Source of the DNA: Massilia sp. R2A-15
GTDB taxonomy: Bacteria > Pseudomonadota > Gammaproteobacteria > Burkholderiales > Burkholderiaceae_D
Direction of reading: 5' to 3'
Length of the DNA stretch: 64,000 bases
Assembly: GCF_030704305.1 (NCBI RefSeq)
Contig: NZ_CP131935.1
Span: 4,464,001-4,528,000 of the forward strand
Shown piece by piece: positions 18,217-26,811 of the stretch. The stretch's first letter is position 1. Each line of letters begins with the position of its first letter. The position numbers and the translations under genes were made by a program. Below the pieces are notes generated by a model. The model was not told the DNA's origin and ran no database searches. It saw only the letters and a program-made list of their open reading frames with translations.

Positions 18217-18666
18217 GGCGTAATCCTTTCATTCGAAGGCGTAGCTGAAAACGCCGTGGCGCACGCCAACGTCAACTTTCAGGATGGGCTGGCCCTGCAT
18301 CGGGCGGCTCAGGAATTCCGTGCTGATCCACGTCAGCATGGTGTTGGACTCACGCCCATGCATGCCAGCGCCGTTCAATCGCCTCGAATCGCCGCAATCA
18401 GTGTGGGATTGCACGCTCAAAATCGGTTTGACCACGATCAACCGTGCGCAGGTGATCCAGGATTAGCACGTCCGGCAGCAAAATGCCGGCAGATTGCAGT
18501 TGCCGCATCGAAGCGGCCGCGCAACGCTAAAGGTGCGGCAAAGTTCGGTGCCGTCGCGCCGCCGAGATCGGTGGATCCGACGACGCGGCCCTTCACGCGT
18601 CCCTGCAGACCAAACGTGCTTGCCGACCGTTGAACCCGGCGCAAATAACAATCACCCCGCCGGCGA
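18217..18666. other. 450-bp gap without a recognisable gene
   Basis: Both strands hold only short open frames of about 60-70 codons with no start signal and no family resemblance that I can see. The reverse-strand frame ending at 18229 (tail GQPILKVDVGVRHGVFSYAF) could be the remnant of a C-terminus but I cannot name it. No repeat or terminator stands out. Confidence 0.5.
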
Positions 18667-19599
18667 CTATCCCTTGCGCTTGAACAGCCGCGTCGCGATC
18701 GTCACCACCACCAGCGCGGCGGCGCCGGCGAGCATCCCGGCAACCGCGTCGATCGCCGACGGAGTGACGAACTTGAGCACCGGCCCCACGCCGGCCACGC
18801 TGCCGGCCCCGGCCGCCGCGCCGTCGACAAAGTGGTGCAGCGCCGGGACCCCGTGCATCAGGATGCCGCCGCCGACCATGAACATGGCGGCCGTGCCGAG
18901 CACCGACAGCGCCTTCATCAGCAGCGGCGCGCCGGTCAGCAGCGCCTGGCCGATGCGGCGCAGCGCGCCATTGCCACGCCCGGCCAGGTACAGTCCGGCG
19001 TCGTCGAGCTTGACGATGCCGCCCACCAGGCCGTACACGCCGACCGTCATCACCACCGCGATCGCCGCCAGCACGGCGACCTGCTGGCCGAACGGCGCGC
19101 CAGCCACGGTGCCGAGCGAGATCACGATGATCTCGGCCGACAAAATGAAATCGGTGCGCACCGCGCCCTTGATTTTGTCCTTCTCCAGCGCCACCAGGTC
19201 GACCGCGTCGTCGCACACCGCCTGCACCAGTTCGGCGTGGTGCTGCTGGTCCTCTTCGGCGCTGTGCAGGAACTTGTGGGCCAGCTTCTCGAAGCCTTCG
19301 TAGCACAGGAAGGTCCCGCCCAGCATCAGCAGCGGCGTGATCGCCCACGGCGCAAAGGCGCTGATCGCCAGCGCGGCCGGCACCAGGATCGCCTTGTTCT
19401 TGAGCGAGCCGACCGCCACGGCGAACACCACCGGCAGCTCGCGGTCGGCATCGACGCCGGACACCTGCTGCGCATTGAGCGCCAGGTCGTCGCCCAGCAC
19501 GCCGGCGGTCTTCTTGGCCGCGACCTTGCTCATCAGCGCGACGTCGTCGAGGATCGCCGCGATGTCGTCGATCAATGCCAGCAAACTGCCTGAAGCCAT
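18667..19599 (-). CDS. DUF808 (YedI-type) inner-membrane protein
   Basis: 310 residues. Starts [20 protein letters not shown], then [20 protein letters not shown], the signature of DUF808/YedI proteins. Several membrane segments: about 70-105 ([20 protein letters not shown]), 155-190, 195-225, 250-275 and 285-305 ([17 protein letters not shown]). Function in E. coli (YedI) unknown. Single gene; the AT-rich start of the next spacer (TTAAAAAAATATCAT) may contain its promoter. Confidence 0.92.
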   Translation of the reverse strand: MASGSLLALIDDIAAILDDVALMSKVAAKKTAGVLGDDLALNAQQVSGVDADRELPVVFAVAVGSLKNKAILVPAALAISAFAPWAITPLLMLGGTFLCYEGFEKLAHKFLHSAEEDQQHHAELVQAVCDDAVDLVALEKDKIKGAVRTDFILSAEIIVISLGTVAGAPFGQQVAVLAAIAVVMTVGVYGLVGGIVKLDDAGLYLAGRGNGALRRIGQALLTGAPLLMKALSVLGTAAMFMVGGGILMHGVPALHHFVDGAAAGAGSVAGVGPVLKFVTPSAIDAVAGMLAGAAALVVVTIATRLFKRKG

Positions 19600-19794
19600 C
19601 GGCCCTGCTCCTCATCCATTAAAAAAATATCATCTTACCCGACGCCGCCGCGTGCACCGGCCAGCCGCGAAATCCGCCGTTCATTCCCCGAAAAATGCAA
19701 CTCGTCGCTTTCCGCGCAATTGGCGCGCCGACATACGTATAGTTGCCTTACTGGCTCGCTGCGTTACGGCAGCGGCCCATCCACCAGGGGAATC

Positions 19795-19998
19795 ATGATG
19801 AATACCGACTACCAGACATCGACCGCCGCCGCCCGTCCTGCGCGCCAGGTCAAGCGCAAGACGCGCATCACGATATATCTCGACGACGAGGTGCTGTCGC
19901 AGTTCCGTTCGCTGTCCGAGCAGAGCGGCAAGGGCTATCAGACCCTGATCAACGCGGCGCTGCGCACCCGTCTGGCGAACCCGGCGCAGGCGCAATGA
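19795..19998 (+). CDS. BrnA-like/CopG-type antitoxin without a toxin gene
   Basis: 67 residues from ATG 19795 (AGGGG at 19786-19790). RKTRITIYLDDEVLSQFRSL, then GKGYQTLINAALRTRL is the ribbon-helix-helix DNA-binding fold of BrnA antitoxins. In BrnTA pairs, brnT lies directly upstream; the 195 bp before this gene have no BrnT reading frame, so it is an orphan. It may act as a stand-alone repressor or as a domesticated antitoxin. Confidence 0.75.
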   Translation: MMNTDYQTSTAAARPARQVKRKTRITIYLDDEVLSQFRSLSEQSGKGYQTLINAALRTRLANPAQAQ

Positions 19999-20002
19999 GG
20001 TA

Positions 20003-20044
20003 ATGGGTCAGGTCCGCCGGAACGACGGGGACGCCTAGTCCCCG
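20003..20044. repeat. degenerate copy of the GGGGTCAGGTCC palindromic repeat
   Basis: Begins ATGGGTCAGGTCCGCCGGAA four bases after the antitoxin stop and ends near TAGTCCCC. Left half matches the intact copies (for example at 23086, 41892, 47345); right half is altered. Its position directly behind a stop codon is typical of the family. Confidence 0.6.
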
Positions 20045-20154
20045 GGCTTGTCGCAGGCCGTCGAAAGGTCGAAACCGTGTTGTGAGCAGGTCGTCGAAAT
20101 CGTGGCGATCCAGTCACAGCCGGGCTTACTTTCGCGCGCCCCTTCGAGAAATTA

Positions 20155-20182
20155 TTGCACAGAGCAATATTTATGCTAATCT
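20155..20182 (+). promoter_or_regulatory. sigma-70 promoter of the HU gene
   Basis: TTGCAC (20155-20160) and TAATCT (20177-20182) with 16-bp spacing, in an AT-rich island 29 bp before the HU start. GGAGG (20200-20205 region) is the ribosome-binding site. Confidence 0.6.
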
Positions 20183-20210
20183 TCCCGCTCTTTCAACTTG
20201 GAGGTTAGTT

Positions 20211-20495
20211 ATGAAAAAAGGCGAACTGATTGCAGAATTTGCGAAGCGCACCGAGATGTCCGGCGCCGCAGCCAACAGCGCGATCAACACGGTCATCGAT
20301 ATCATCACCGAGCGTCTGAAAAAAGGCGACACGGTTGGTATCACCGGCTTCGGCACGTTCTCGGTCGCCAAGCGCGCCGCACGCAAGGGCCGCAATCCAT
20401 CGACCGGCGAAGCGATCAAGATCGCCGCTTCGAAGTCGCCAAAATTCTCGGCTGGCGCGACCCTGAAGGCCGCTGTCAACCCAAAGAAGAAGTAA
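20211..20495 (+). CDS. HU family DNA-binding protein
   Basis: 94 residues from ATG 20211 with a strong GGAGG. MKKGELIAEFAKRTEMSGAA, then the beta-arm region GITGFGTFSVAKRAARKGRN and PSTGEAIKI are canonical HU/IHF features (GFGTF, RKGRNP). A nucleoid-associated dimer that bends DNA. Slightly extended lysine-rich C-terminus (AAVNPKKK). Own promoter, monocistronic. Confidence 0.96.
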   Translation: MKKGELIAEFAKRTEMSGAAANSAINTVIDIITERLKKGDTVGITGFGTFSVAKRAARKGRNPSTGEAIKIAASKSPKFSAGATLKAAVNPKKK

Positions 20496-20601
20496 GCGTC
20501 ACCCGGGCGGACGCGGCTGGCTTCATGCCGGCGCGCGCCCGCCCTGCCGCGCCGCGCGGCGTCCCCCGCCCCCCTGAAGTTCCCCATTCCCTGTTCCCCG
20601 C

Positions 20602-21231
20602 ATGACTTTTGCCACCTGGATTACGTTCGTCTTCGCCGGCACGCTGATCGCGATTTCTCCCGGCTCCGGCGCCGTGATGGCGATGTCGCACGGCCTGGCC
20701 TACGGCCTGCGCAAGGCCAGCGCCACCGTGCTTGGCCTGCAAATCGGCCTGCTGCTGGTGTTCGCCATCGCCGGCGCCGGCGTCGGCTCGCTGCTGGTGG
20801 CGTCCGCGCTGGCCTTCGGCGTGGTCAAGACGGTCGGCGCGCTGTACCTGATGTACTGCGGCGTGAGCCAGTGGCGCGCCGCGCCGCAGCCAATGGCCGG
20901 CGCCGCCGCGGCGGGCCATCCGCCCTTCGCCCGGCGCGTACTCACTGGCTTCCTGACCAACGCTACCAACCCGAAGGGCATCATCTTCATGGTCGCCGTG
21001 CTGCCCCAGTTCATTTCGCAGCAAGCGCCGCTGGTGCCGCAGCTGGCGATCCTGGGCGCCACCATGGTCACCATCGACACGCTGGTCATGCACGGCTACG
21101 CCGGCCTGGCCGCCGCCATGCAGCGCTACTTTCACGATGCGCGCGCGGTGAAGAAGCAGAACCGTTTTTTCGGCGCCGTGCTGGTGCTGGTCGGCGCCGC
21201 GCTGTTCTTCGTCAAACGTAGCGCGAGCTGA
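20602..21231 (+). CDS. LysE/RhtB family amino-acid exporter
   Basis: 209 residues, about six membrane segments. MTFATWITFVFAGTLIAISP-GSG is the conserved LysE/RhtB start (P-G-P/S), followed by LATGLR-like GLAYGLRKASATVLGLQIGL. The cytoplasmic loop (about 88-105) is followed by GFLTNATNPKGIIFMVAVLP, the family's N-P-K motif. Exports amino acids such as lysine, homoserine or threonine across the inner membrane; exact substrate not clear. Likely single gene. Confidence 0.92.
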   Translation: MTFATWITFVFAGTLIAISPGSGAVMAMSHGLAYGLRKASATVLGLQIGLLLVFAIAGAGVGSLLVASALAFGVVKTVGALYLMYCGVSQWRAAPQPMAGAAAAGHPPFARRVLTGFLTNATNPKGIIFMVAVLPQFISQQAPLVPQLAILGATMVTIDTLVMHGYAGLAAAMQRYFHDARAVKKQNRFFGAVLVLVGAALFFVKRSAS

Positions 21232-21325
21232 CGTAATTGCAACGCTTTGTAACCCCCGTGCACAATTTGGGTGCACGCGCGTTTAATTCTAACGACGCAC
21301 CTCGTCCACTTTTTTGGAGTTTCAA

Positions 21326-23083
21326 ATGACTACTCGCTTCATCAAGGCCGCGACGCTGGTGGCGTGCGCGATGTTCTCGACGCTGGCGCTTGCGCAAGCC
21401 GATCTCGCCGATCCGCCGGCGCGCGTGGGCCGCGTGTCGCTGGCCCAGGGCCAGGTCAGCATCAGCGGCGAGCAAGGCGGGGAAGTCAACGCCGCGCTGG
21501 TCAACTGGCCGGTGACCTCGCGCAACCGCATCACCACCGCGCGCGGCGCGCGCACCGAGATCCGCATCGGCTCGACCTCGCTGCGCCTTGACGGGGATAC
21601 CTCGCTGGAGGTCGATGAACTCGACGACGACAGCCTGCGCCTGCGGCTCGACTACGGCAGCGTGAACGTCCGCATCCGCAACGCCGAGGCGCTGGCCGGC
21701 TTCGAGCTGGGCACGCCGAACGGCGTCGTGCGCATGCAGGAGCCGGGCCGCATGCGCGTGGACGCCGCATCGCTGACCGTGGTGAACGTGTTCGACGGCG
21801 TCGCGCTGGTCAACGAGCGCGGCTCGCAGCTGATCGTCCGCGCCGGCAAGCGCGCCGAAGTGGGCGACGACTCGGTGCGCACCGATACCGCGCGCCGCGA
21901 TGGCTTCGACGACTGGGCCTTCCAGCGCGACCAGTACGAAGACCGCTCCACCTCGGCGCGCTACGTGACGAGCGAGATGACCGGCTATGAAGACCTGGAC
22001 CGCAATGGCGTCTGGCGCGACGATCCGGAGTACGGCCCGCTGTGGACGCCGACCGTGGTCGGTGTCGACTGGGCGCCGTACCGCGACGGCAGCTGGACCT
22101 GGATCGCGCCGTGGGGCTGGACCTGGGTGGACAACGCGCCGTGGGGTTATGCGCCCTTCCATTACGGCCGCTGGGTGCAGGTCGGCTCGCGCTGGTCGTG
22201 GGCGCCGGGCCGCCATATCGATCGCCCGGTGTGGTCGCCGGCGCTGGTGGGCTGGGTCGGCGGCTCGGGCTGGAATTTCGGCGTCGGCCGCAGCGCGCTG
22301 CCGTCGCGCAGCTGGTATCCGCTGTCGCCGCGCGAATCGTACACGCCGGTGTATCGCCTGTCGCAGCAGCGGCTGCAGCACCTGAACCGCTATGCGCATC
22401 CGGACGAGCGGCGCCAGGAATGGCGCGACCAGCGCAGCGGTCTGACGGTGCTGCCGCATGAAGGCGCCGGCCGCCGCGGCACGATTTCGGTGCACAACGC
22501 GCCCGGCACGGCGGTACCGCAGATCACGCTGCGCGACCGGCAGTGGAATCCGCCGGCCGCGCGCCAGGAAGAGCATCGCGGGCGCGAGCGGATGGACCGT
22601 GACGACATGGAACGCAATCGTCAGCATCGCCCGGAGATGGTCGGCATGCCCGCGCCGCAGGCGGCGCCGGCACAGCAGCAGGCGCCGGCTCCTTCGCCAT
22701 TCTGGCGCCGCGACGGCCGGCCAGGCTTCGAAGAGCAGCGCCAGCGTCCGCAGGCGCCCGCGCCCGTAGCCGCGCCGACGCCCGCGCCGGCACCGCAGGC
22801 GGCGGCGCAGCAGGCGGTGGACCAGGTGCTGCATGGATCGCGCCAGGAAGAACGGCGCCATCGCGAGCCGGAAGCCGCCCAGCAGCCGCGCCAGATGGCG
22901 CAGCCGCCGGTGTTCCAGCAGCAGAGCGCGCCGACCGCGGCGCCAGCTGCTCCGCCAGCGGCACGGGAACGCCCGGCTCCTGCGCCAACGCCTGCCGCTC
23001 CATCGCCGGCCCGTGAACGTCCGGCCCCGCCTCCTCCTGGCGAGCGAAAACGTGGCGGCGAAGGCGAGCAGCGCGAACGCTGA
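21326..23083 (+). CDS. FecR-domain protein with Trp-rich region and Pro/Ala/Gln-rich tail
   Basis: 585 residues from ATG 21326 (TTGGAG upstream), signal peptide MTTRFIKAATLVACAMFSTL with A-L-A-Q-A cleavage. Residues about 30-190: FecR-like beta-rich domain (GRVSLAQGQVSI, TTARGARTEIRIGSTSLRLD, LDYGSVNVRI). Residues about 215-340: Trp-rich repeats (GVDWAPYRDGSWTWIAPWGW, WGYAPFHYGRWVQVGSRWSW) as in the DUF6600 group. Residues about 400-585: low-complexity, Arg-, Pro-, Ala- and Gln-rich, probably disordered. Periplasmic; role unknown. The stop is followed at once by a paired palindromic repeat. Confidence 0.88.
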   Translation: MTTRFIKAATLVACAMFSTLALAQADLADPPARVGRVSLAQGQVSISGEQGGEVNAALVNWPVTSRNRITTARGARTEIRIGSTSLRLDGDTSLEVDELDDDSLRLRLDYGSVNVRIRNAEALAGFELGTPNGVVRMQEPGRMRVDAASLTVVNVFDGVALVNERGSQLIVRAGKRAEVGDDSVRTDTARRDGFDDWAFQRDQYEDRSTSARYVTSEMTGYEDLDRNGVWRDDPEYGPLWTPTVVGVDWAPYRDGSWTWIAPWGWTWVDNAPWGYAPFHYGRWVQVGSRWSWAPGRHIDRPVWSPALVGWVGGSGWNFGVGRSALPSRSWYPLSPRESYTPVYRLSQQRLQHLNRYAHPDERRQEWRDQRSGLTVLPHEGAGRRGTISVHNAPGTAVPQITLRDRQWNPPAARQEEHRGRERMDRDDMERNRQHRPEMVGMPAPQAAPAQQQAPAPSPFWRRDGRPGFEEQRQRPQAPAPVAAPTPAPAPQAAAQQAVDQVLHGSRQEERRHREPEAAQQPRQMAQPPVFQQQSAPTAAPAAPPAARERPAPAPTPAAPSPARERPAPPPPGERKRGGEGEQRER

Positions 23084-23085
23084 AA

Positions 23086-23165
23086 ATGGGGTCAGGTCCG
23101 CAGGACCAGACCCCGGACCGCCGGCGTCAGCATATCGGGGTCTGGTCCGGCGGACCTGACCCCAT
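23086..23165. repeat. paired palindromic repeat (family 1) behind a stop codon
   Basis: Two inverted 29-bp units: 23086-23114 (ATGGGGTCAGGTCC, GCA, GGACCAGACCCC) and 23137-23165 (GGGGTCTGGTCC, GGC, GGACCTGACCCCAT). Each unit is itself nearly palindromic and the pair can fold into one long cruciform. It begins 3 bp after the FecR-protein stop, so it is well placed as a terminator. Confidence 0.9.
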
Positions 23166-23288
23166 CTGCTGAGGCACGCGGGGAAGACCCCGTCATCCGG
23201 CAGCATCTCCTCAAAGCCGCTCGCCCCGTCATTTCAGTCGGCCAGCCCGCGAATTGTGCAGTTCGTCGCATCCCGATGGCCTGCAAGA

Positions 23289-23417
23289 GGGGACAACGGT
23301 ACAGTGATATCACTCCCGCACACGCAGTCGTGCAGGAGGGTGATCCTCTCCGTTTTGTCCCGCTACTTCCTCTGAATGGAAATAGTTTTGGCCGGCCCAG
23401 CGCCGGCCTCTTTTTTT
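23289..23417 (+). ncRNA. candidate structured small RNA
   Basis: In a 347-bp gap, the + strand can fold into a long interrupted hairpin: GGGACAA (23290-23296) with TTGTCCC (23355-23361), CGG (23297-23299) with CCG (23350-23352), ATCACTCCC (23309-23317) with GGAGGGTGAT (23335-23344) and GCAC/GTGC closing an 8-nt loop (23318-23333). A strong intrinsic terminator follows (23390-23417). No reading frame fits. It could be a stand-alone sRNA or a leader; a separate -10-like TACAAT (23449-23454) before ybeD favours a stand-alone RNA. Not a family I recognise (not 6S, 4.5S or RNase P). Confidence 0.45.
23390..23417 (+). terminator. rho-independent terminator
   Basis: GGCCGGC (23390-23396), 5-nt loop, GCCGGCC (23402-23408), then TC and seven T. 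It acts on rightward transcripts, 95 bp before the ybeD start, and does not follow any coding gene directly. Confidence 0.85.
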
Positions 23418-23512
23418 GTGCGCGCTGTTCAAAACTCCAACTTTGACTACAATGAGAACAGGCAAGCCTGACCGGCTGTGCCGTTTCATGTTCACTACTG
23501 ACTGGATTTGCC

Positions 23513-23788
23513 ATGCAACCGACCCCACCCGTTGACTCCCTGATCGAATATCCGAGCGACTTCCCGATCAAGGTGATGGGTCCCACGCACGAGGATTTTG
23601 CCGCGACCATCGTCGACGTGGTGCTGGAGCACGATCCGACCTTCCACATCGGCCGCATGGAAGTGCGTCCCTCGGCCAAGGGCAACTACACCGGCCTGAC
23701 CGTGATGGTGCGCGCCACCAGCCGCGCCCAGCTCGACGACCTGTACCGCGCGTTGTCCGGACACCACATGGTCAAGATCGTGATGTAA
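23513..23788 (+). CDS. ybeD: YbeD/DUF493 family protein
   Basis: 91 residues. LIEYPSDFPIKVMGPTHEDF, then VVLEHDPTF and the ferredoxin-like alpha/beta core ending GHHMVKIVM match YbeD. In enterobacteria, ybeD lies in front of lipB, as here. The fold resembles ACT-type regulatory domains; a role in lipoate metabolism is suspected from context only. 101-bp gap to lipB. Confidence 0.93.
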   Translation: MQPTPPVDSLIEYPSDFPIKVMGPTHEDFAATIVDVVLEHDPTFHIGRMEVRPSAKGNYTGLTVMVRATSRAQLDDLYRALSGHHMVKIVM

Positions 23789-23889
23789 AAAATGGGCGCG
23801 CGCCGGCCGGGCCAGGGCCCTCGCCAAGCACCCGGATCGGCGCTGACTTATAATGACGGGGCTCCATAACCCCGTCAGCGACCATCTCA

Positions 23890-24606
23890 ATGTCCTCCAA
23901 GCGCCCCGAGCCGGCCATCATCCGCGATCTCGGCCGCGCCGAGTACGACACCGTTTTTGCCGCGATGCGTGCGTTTACCGACGCGCGTAACGCCGATACG
24001 CGCGACGAACTGTGGATCGTCGAGCATCCGCCGGTGTACACGCTGGGCCTGGGCGCCGACCGCGGCCACGTGCTGGCGCCGCACGGCATCCCGGTGATCC
24101 AGACCGACCGCGGCGGCGAAGTGACCTACCACGGCCCCGGCCAGGTGGTGATCTATCTGCTGATCGACCTGCGCCGCAACAAGCCGGGCGGCAAACTGTA
24201 TGCGCGCCAGTTCGTGACAAAAATCGAGCAGGCGATCATCGAAGTGCTGGCGGCGTATAATCTCGGCGGTGAGCGCATCGCCGGCGCGCCGGGCATCTAC
24301 ATCGCCGACGGAGCCAAAAAAGGCGCGAAAATCGCCGCGCTGGGCCTGAAAGTGCGCGGCAACGGCTGCACTTACCACGGCGTGTCGCTCAACGTCGCGA
24401 TGGACCTGGCGCCGTTTTCCTGGATTAATCCGTGCGGCTACTCCGGCCTCGAGACGGTCGACATGCGCACCATGGGCGTCCTTGCACCGCTGGCCGATGT
24501 CCAGCAGGCGCTGGCGCTCGAACTGGTGCGCCAGCTGGCCACGATGGACCTCGCCGCAACAACCGAACAACCAAACCACAGCCCCACCGGGCTCGCAGCC
24601 AAATGA
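23890..24606 (+). CDS. lipB: lipoyl(octanoyl) transferase
   Basis: 238 residues. Transfers octanoate from acyl carrier protein to lipoyl domains of pyruvate and 2-oxoglutarate dehydrogenases and GcvH. Motifs: [12 protein letters not shown] (substrate lysine/His region), [20 protein letters not shown] (catalytic Lys in KIAALG) and [16 protein letters not shown] with WINPCGY (catalytic Cys in the P-C-G-Y motif). Stop overlaps the lipA start (ATGA). Confidence 0.97.
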   Translation: MSSKRPEPAIIRDLGRAEYDTVFAAMRAFTDARNADTRDELWIVEHPPVYTLGLGADRGHVLAPHGIPVIQTDRGGEVTYHGPGQVVIYLLIDLRRNKPGGKLYARQFVTKIEQAIIEVLAAYNLGGERIAGAPGIYIADGAKKGAKIAALGLKVRGNGCTYHGVSLNVAMDLAPFSWINPCGYSGLETVDMRTMGVLAPLADVQQALALELVRQLATMDLAATTEQPNHSPTGLAAK

Positions 24607-25586
24607 CTTCTGACACCGATACCAGCATCGCCCCCGCCTACAACGCCAGCGACAAGCAAAAAGGCGCCAGCAAGACCTCGCGCATCCCGATCAAGATCGT
24701 GCCGATCGCCGAGGTCGAGCGCCTCAAAAAGCCGGACTGGATCCGCGTCAAGGCGGCGTCGGCATCGACCCGCTTCTACGAGATCAAGGACATCCTGCGC
24801 GCCAACAACTTGGTGACGGTGTGCGAAGAAGCGAGCTGCCCGAACATCGGCGAATGCTTCGGCAAGGGCACCGCGACCTTCATGATCATGGGCGACAAGT
24901 GCACGCGCCGCTGCCCGTTCTGCGACGTCGGCCACGGCCGTCCTGACCCGCTCGACGTCAACGAGCCGCGCAACCTGTCGAAGACCATCGCCGACCTGCG
25001 CCTGTCGTATGTGGTCATCACTTCGGTGGACCGCGACGACCTGCGCGACGGCGGCGCCGGCCACTTCGTCGAATGCATCCAGCAGACCCGCGCGCTGTCG
25101 CCGAACACGCGTATCGAAGTGCTGGTGCCGGACTTCCGCGGCCGCCTCGAAAAGGCGCTGGCCATCTTCAAGGACGGCCTGCCGGACGTGATGAACCACA
25201 ACCTGGAAACCGTGCCGCGCCTGTACAAGGAAGCGCGTCCCGGCGCCGACTACATGCACTCGCTGCAGCTGCTGCGCGACTTCAAGGCGCTGTACCCGAA
25301 CGCGGTGACCAAGTCCGGCATCATGGTCGGCCTGGGCGAGACCGACGAAGAGATCCTGCAGGTCATGCGCGACATGCGCGAGCATAACGTCGAGATGCTG
25401 ACGATCGGCCAGTACCTGGCGCCGTCGAATTCGCACCTGCCGGTGCGCCGTTACGTGCACCCGGACGTCTTCAAGATGTTCGAAGAAGAGGCATACAAGA
25501 TGGGCTTCGTGCACGCGGCGGTCGGCGCGATGGTGCGCAGCTCGTACCATGCCGACGAACAGGCGCACAGCGCCGGCGTTGAGTAA
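24603..25586 (+). CDS. lipA: lipoyl synthase (radical SAM)
   Basis: 327 residues. Inserts two sulfurs into protein-bound octanoate. Auxiliary cluster motif [12 protein letters not shown], radical-SAM motif CTRRCPFC, and the C-terminal RSSYHADEQ with the conserved R-S-S-Y serine ligand. The start ATG at 24603 overlaps the lipB stop by 4 bp; other upstream starts would run through lipB. A perfect palindromic repeat follows the stop. Confidence 0.97.
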   Translation: MTSDTDTSIAPAYNASDKQKGASKTSRIPIKIVPIAEVERLKKPDWIRVKAASASTRFYEIKDILRANNLVTVCEEASCPNIGECFGKGTATFMIMGDKCTRRCPFCDVGHGRPDPLDVNEPRNLSKTIADLRLSYVVITSVDRDDLRDGGAGHFVECIQQTRALSPNTRIEVLVPDFRGRLEKALAIFKDGLPDVMNHNLETVPRLYKEARPGADYMHSLQLLRDFKALYPNAVTKSGIMVGLGETDEEILQVMRDMREHNVEMLTIGQYLAPSNSHLPVRRYVHPDVFKMFEEEAYKMGFVHAAVGAMVRSSYHADEQAHSAGVE

Positions 25587-25597
25587 GCATGCATTTT

Positions 25598-25626
25598 GGG
25601 GTCTGGTCCTGCGGACCAGACCCCAT
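25598..25626. repeat. single palindromic repeat (family 1) behind lipA
   Basis: GGGGTCTGGTCC (25598-25609), TGC, GGACCAGACCCC (25613-25624): a perfect 12-bp inverted repeat, followed by AT. It lies 11 bp after the lipA stop and 31 bp before the convergent antitoxin gene, so it can terminate both. Confidence 0.9.
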
Positions 25627-25657
25627 CTTGAATATCCACTCGCCCCGTAACAGCGAC

Positions 25658-25909
25658 TCACAAATCATCCAAATTGATTCTGATAGGCGTTTTGCCGTCG
25701 GACAGTCGAGTCTCGACGATCTCCAGCAATTCCGCATCCTCCAACAATGCGCAGATTCTTTCCCACGCTTTTGGCGACAGAAGATATCCAATTGCCTTTT
25801 GCGCGTCCAGAACCGCGATGAGATCGTCGCCGGCCGATTCCAGAACAGCAGCTGGGTCCGCTTTGAGTTCGCTAATGTCGACTGACCTTGGCGCAAATAT
25901 GCGATCCAT
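25658..25909 (-). CDS. Phd/YefM-like antitoxin without adjacent toxin
   Basis: 83 residues. FAPRSVDISELKADPAAVLE, then LIAVLDAQKAIGYLLSPKAW is the N-terminal Phd/YefM DNA-binding fold. The C-terminal part is short. The toxin would be expected just downstream (below 25657), where there is only the palindromic repeat, so this is an orphan. The start is at the reverse-strand ATG at 25909. Confidence 0.75.
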   Translation of the reverse strand: MDRIFAPRSVDISELKADPAAVLESAGDDLIAVLDAQKAIGYLLSPKAWERICALLEDAELLEIVETRLSDGKTPIRINLDDL

Positions 25910-25997
25910 GACCTCGCCTTTTTCGATCCTACAGGTTCCAGATTAGCACCTGCGACTGACCAAGCGATGTGTAAATTGCATTGTCTTCCACGCGAAA

Positions 25998-26025
25998 ATC
26001 GCTATATAGGTTAGTATATAGCGAT
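25998..26025. promoter_or_regulatory. ModE operator
   Basis: ATCGCTATATA (25998-26008), 6-bp spacer, TATATAGCGAT (26015-26025): perfect 11-bp inverted repeat of the ModE-box type (CGNTATAT-N-ATATANCG). It lies 30 bp before the modA start. ModE, encoded as the last gene of the operon, binds such sites when loaded with molybdate and shuts off uptake. Confidence 0.9.
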
Positions 26026-26054
26026 CACTAGTCGCCAAATTCCAGGAGATCGTC

Positions 26055-26810
26055 GTGCGTCCGTTTGCCCGCCACATAGCCACCGCTGTCGCCTTGATCG
26101 CTGCGAGCGCCACGGCCAGCGCCGCCGACCTCGTCGTCTCCGCCGCCTCCAGCCTGACCAACGCTTTCAACGACGTCGCACGCGGCTACGAAGCGCAGCA
26201 CGCGGGCACCAAGGTCCTGCTGAATTACGGCGCGTCCGGCGCGCTGCTGCAGCAGATCGCCAAGGGCGCGCCGGCCGACGTTTTCGCATCGGCCGACCAG
26301 GAAACCATGGACCGGGCCGTCGCGCAGAATCTGGTGCAGGCCACCGACCGCCGCAACTTCGCGCAGAACGCGCTGGTAGTCGTGGTGCCGATGGACGCAA
26401 AGGTGCGCGTCGCCCGGATGTCAGACCTCGCCGCCGCCCCGGTCAAGCGCGTCGCCATCGGCATGCCGGCCAGCGTCCCGGTCGGGCGCTACACCAAACA
26501 CGCGCTCGAAGCCGCCAGGCTGTGGCCGGGCGTCGAGCCGAAAGCCATCTATACCCAGAACGTGCGCCAGTCGCTCGATTACGTCGCGCGCGGCGAAGTG
26601 GACGCCGGCTTCGTCTACGGCACCGATGCCGCCATCATGAAGGACAAAGTGAAGGTCGCCTTCAGCGTGCCGCTCGATGTGCCGATCGCCTACCCGATCG
26701 CGCGCACCAGGGGCGGCGCCAACGCGGCCGAGGCGCAGCGCTTCGTCGACTACGTGCTCTCGCCGGCCGGCCAGGCGATCCTCGCCAAATACGGCTTCCT
26801 CAAGCCCTGA
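26055..26810 (+). CDS. modA: molybdate ABC transporter substrate-binding protein
   Basis: 251 residues from GTG 26055 with AGGAG upstream. Signal peptide to about residue 24 (TATASAAD). LVVSAASSLTNAF, YGASGALLQQIAKGAPADVF, IGMPASVPVGRYTKHALEA and VYGTDA are ModA ligand-binding stretches. Periplasmic binding protein for molybdate (or tungstate), first gene of modABCE behind the ModE box. Confidence 0.95.
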   Translation: MRPFARHIATAVALIAASATASAADLVVSAASSLTNAFNDVARGYEAQHAGTKVLLNYGASGALLQQIAKGAPADVFASADQETMDRAVAQNLVQATDRRNFAQNALVVVVPMDAKVRVARMSDLAAAPVKRVAIGMPASVPVGRYTKHALEAARLWPGVEPKAIYTQNVRQSLDYVARGEVDAGFVYGTDAAIMKDKVKVAFSVPLDVPIAYPIARTRGGANAAEAQRFVDYVLSPAGQAILAKYGFLKP

Positions 26811-26811
26811 C

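Noticed and set aside
18229..18650. Short reverse-strand frames as possible genes
   Set aside because: No ribosome-binding site, no recognisable domain, and codon use unlike neighbours.
19600..19794. BrnT toxin gene in front of the BrnA-like antitoxin
   Set aside because: Neither strand has a frame with BrnT features in this spacer.
23289..23417. Known riboswitch or housekeeping RNA before the lipoate genes
   Set aside because: I could not match it to 6S, 4.5S/SRP, RNase P, tmRNA or ykkC-type motifs, and a separate promoter-like box lies between it and ybeD.
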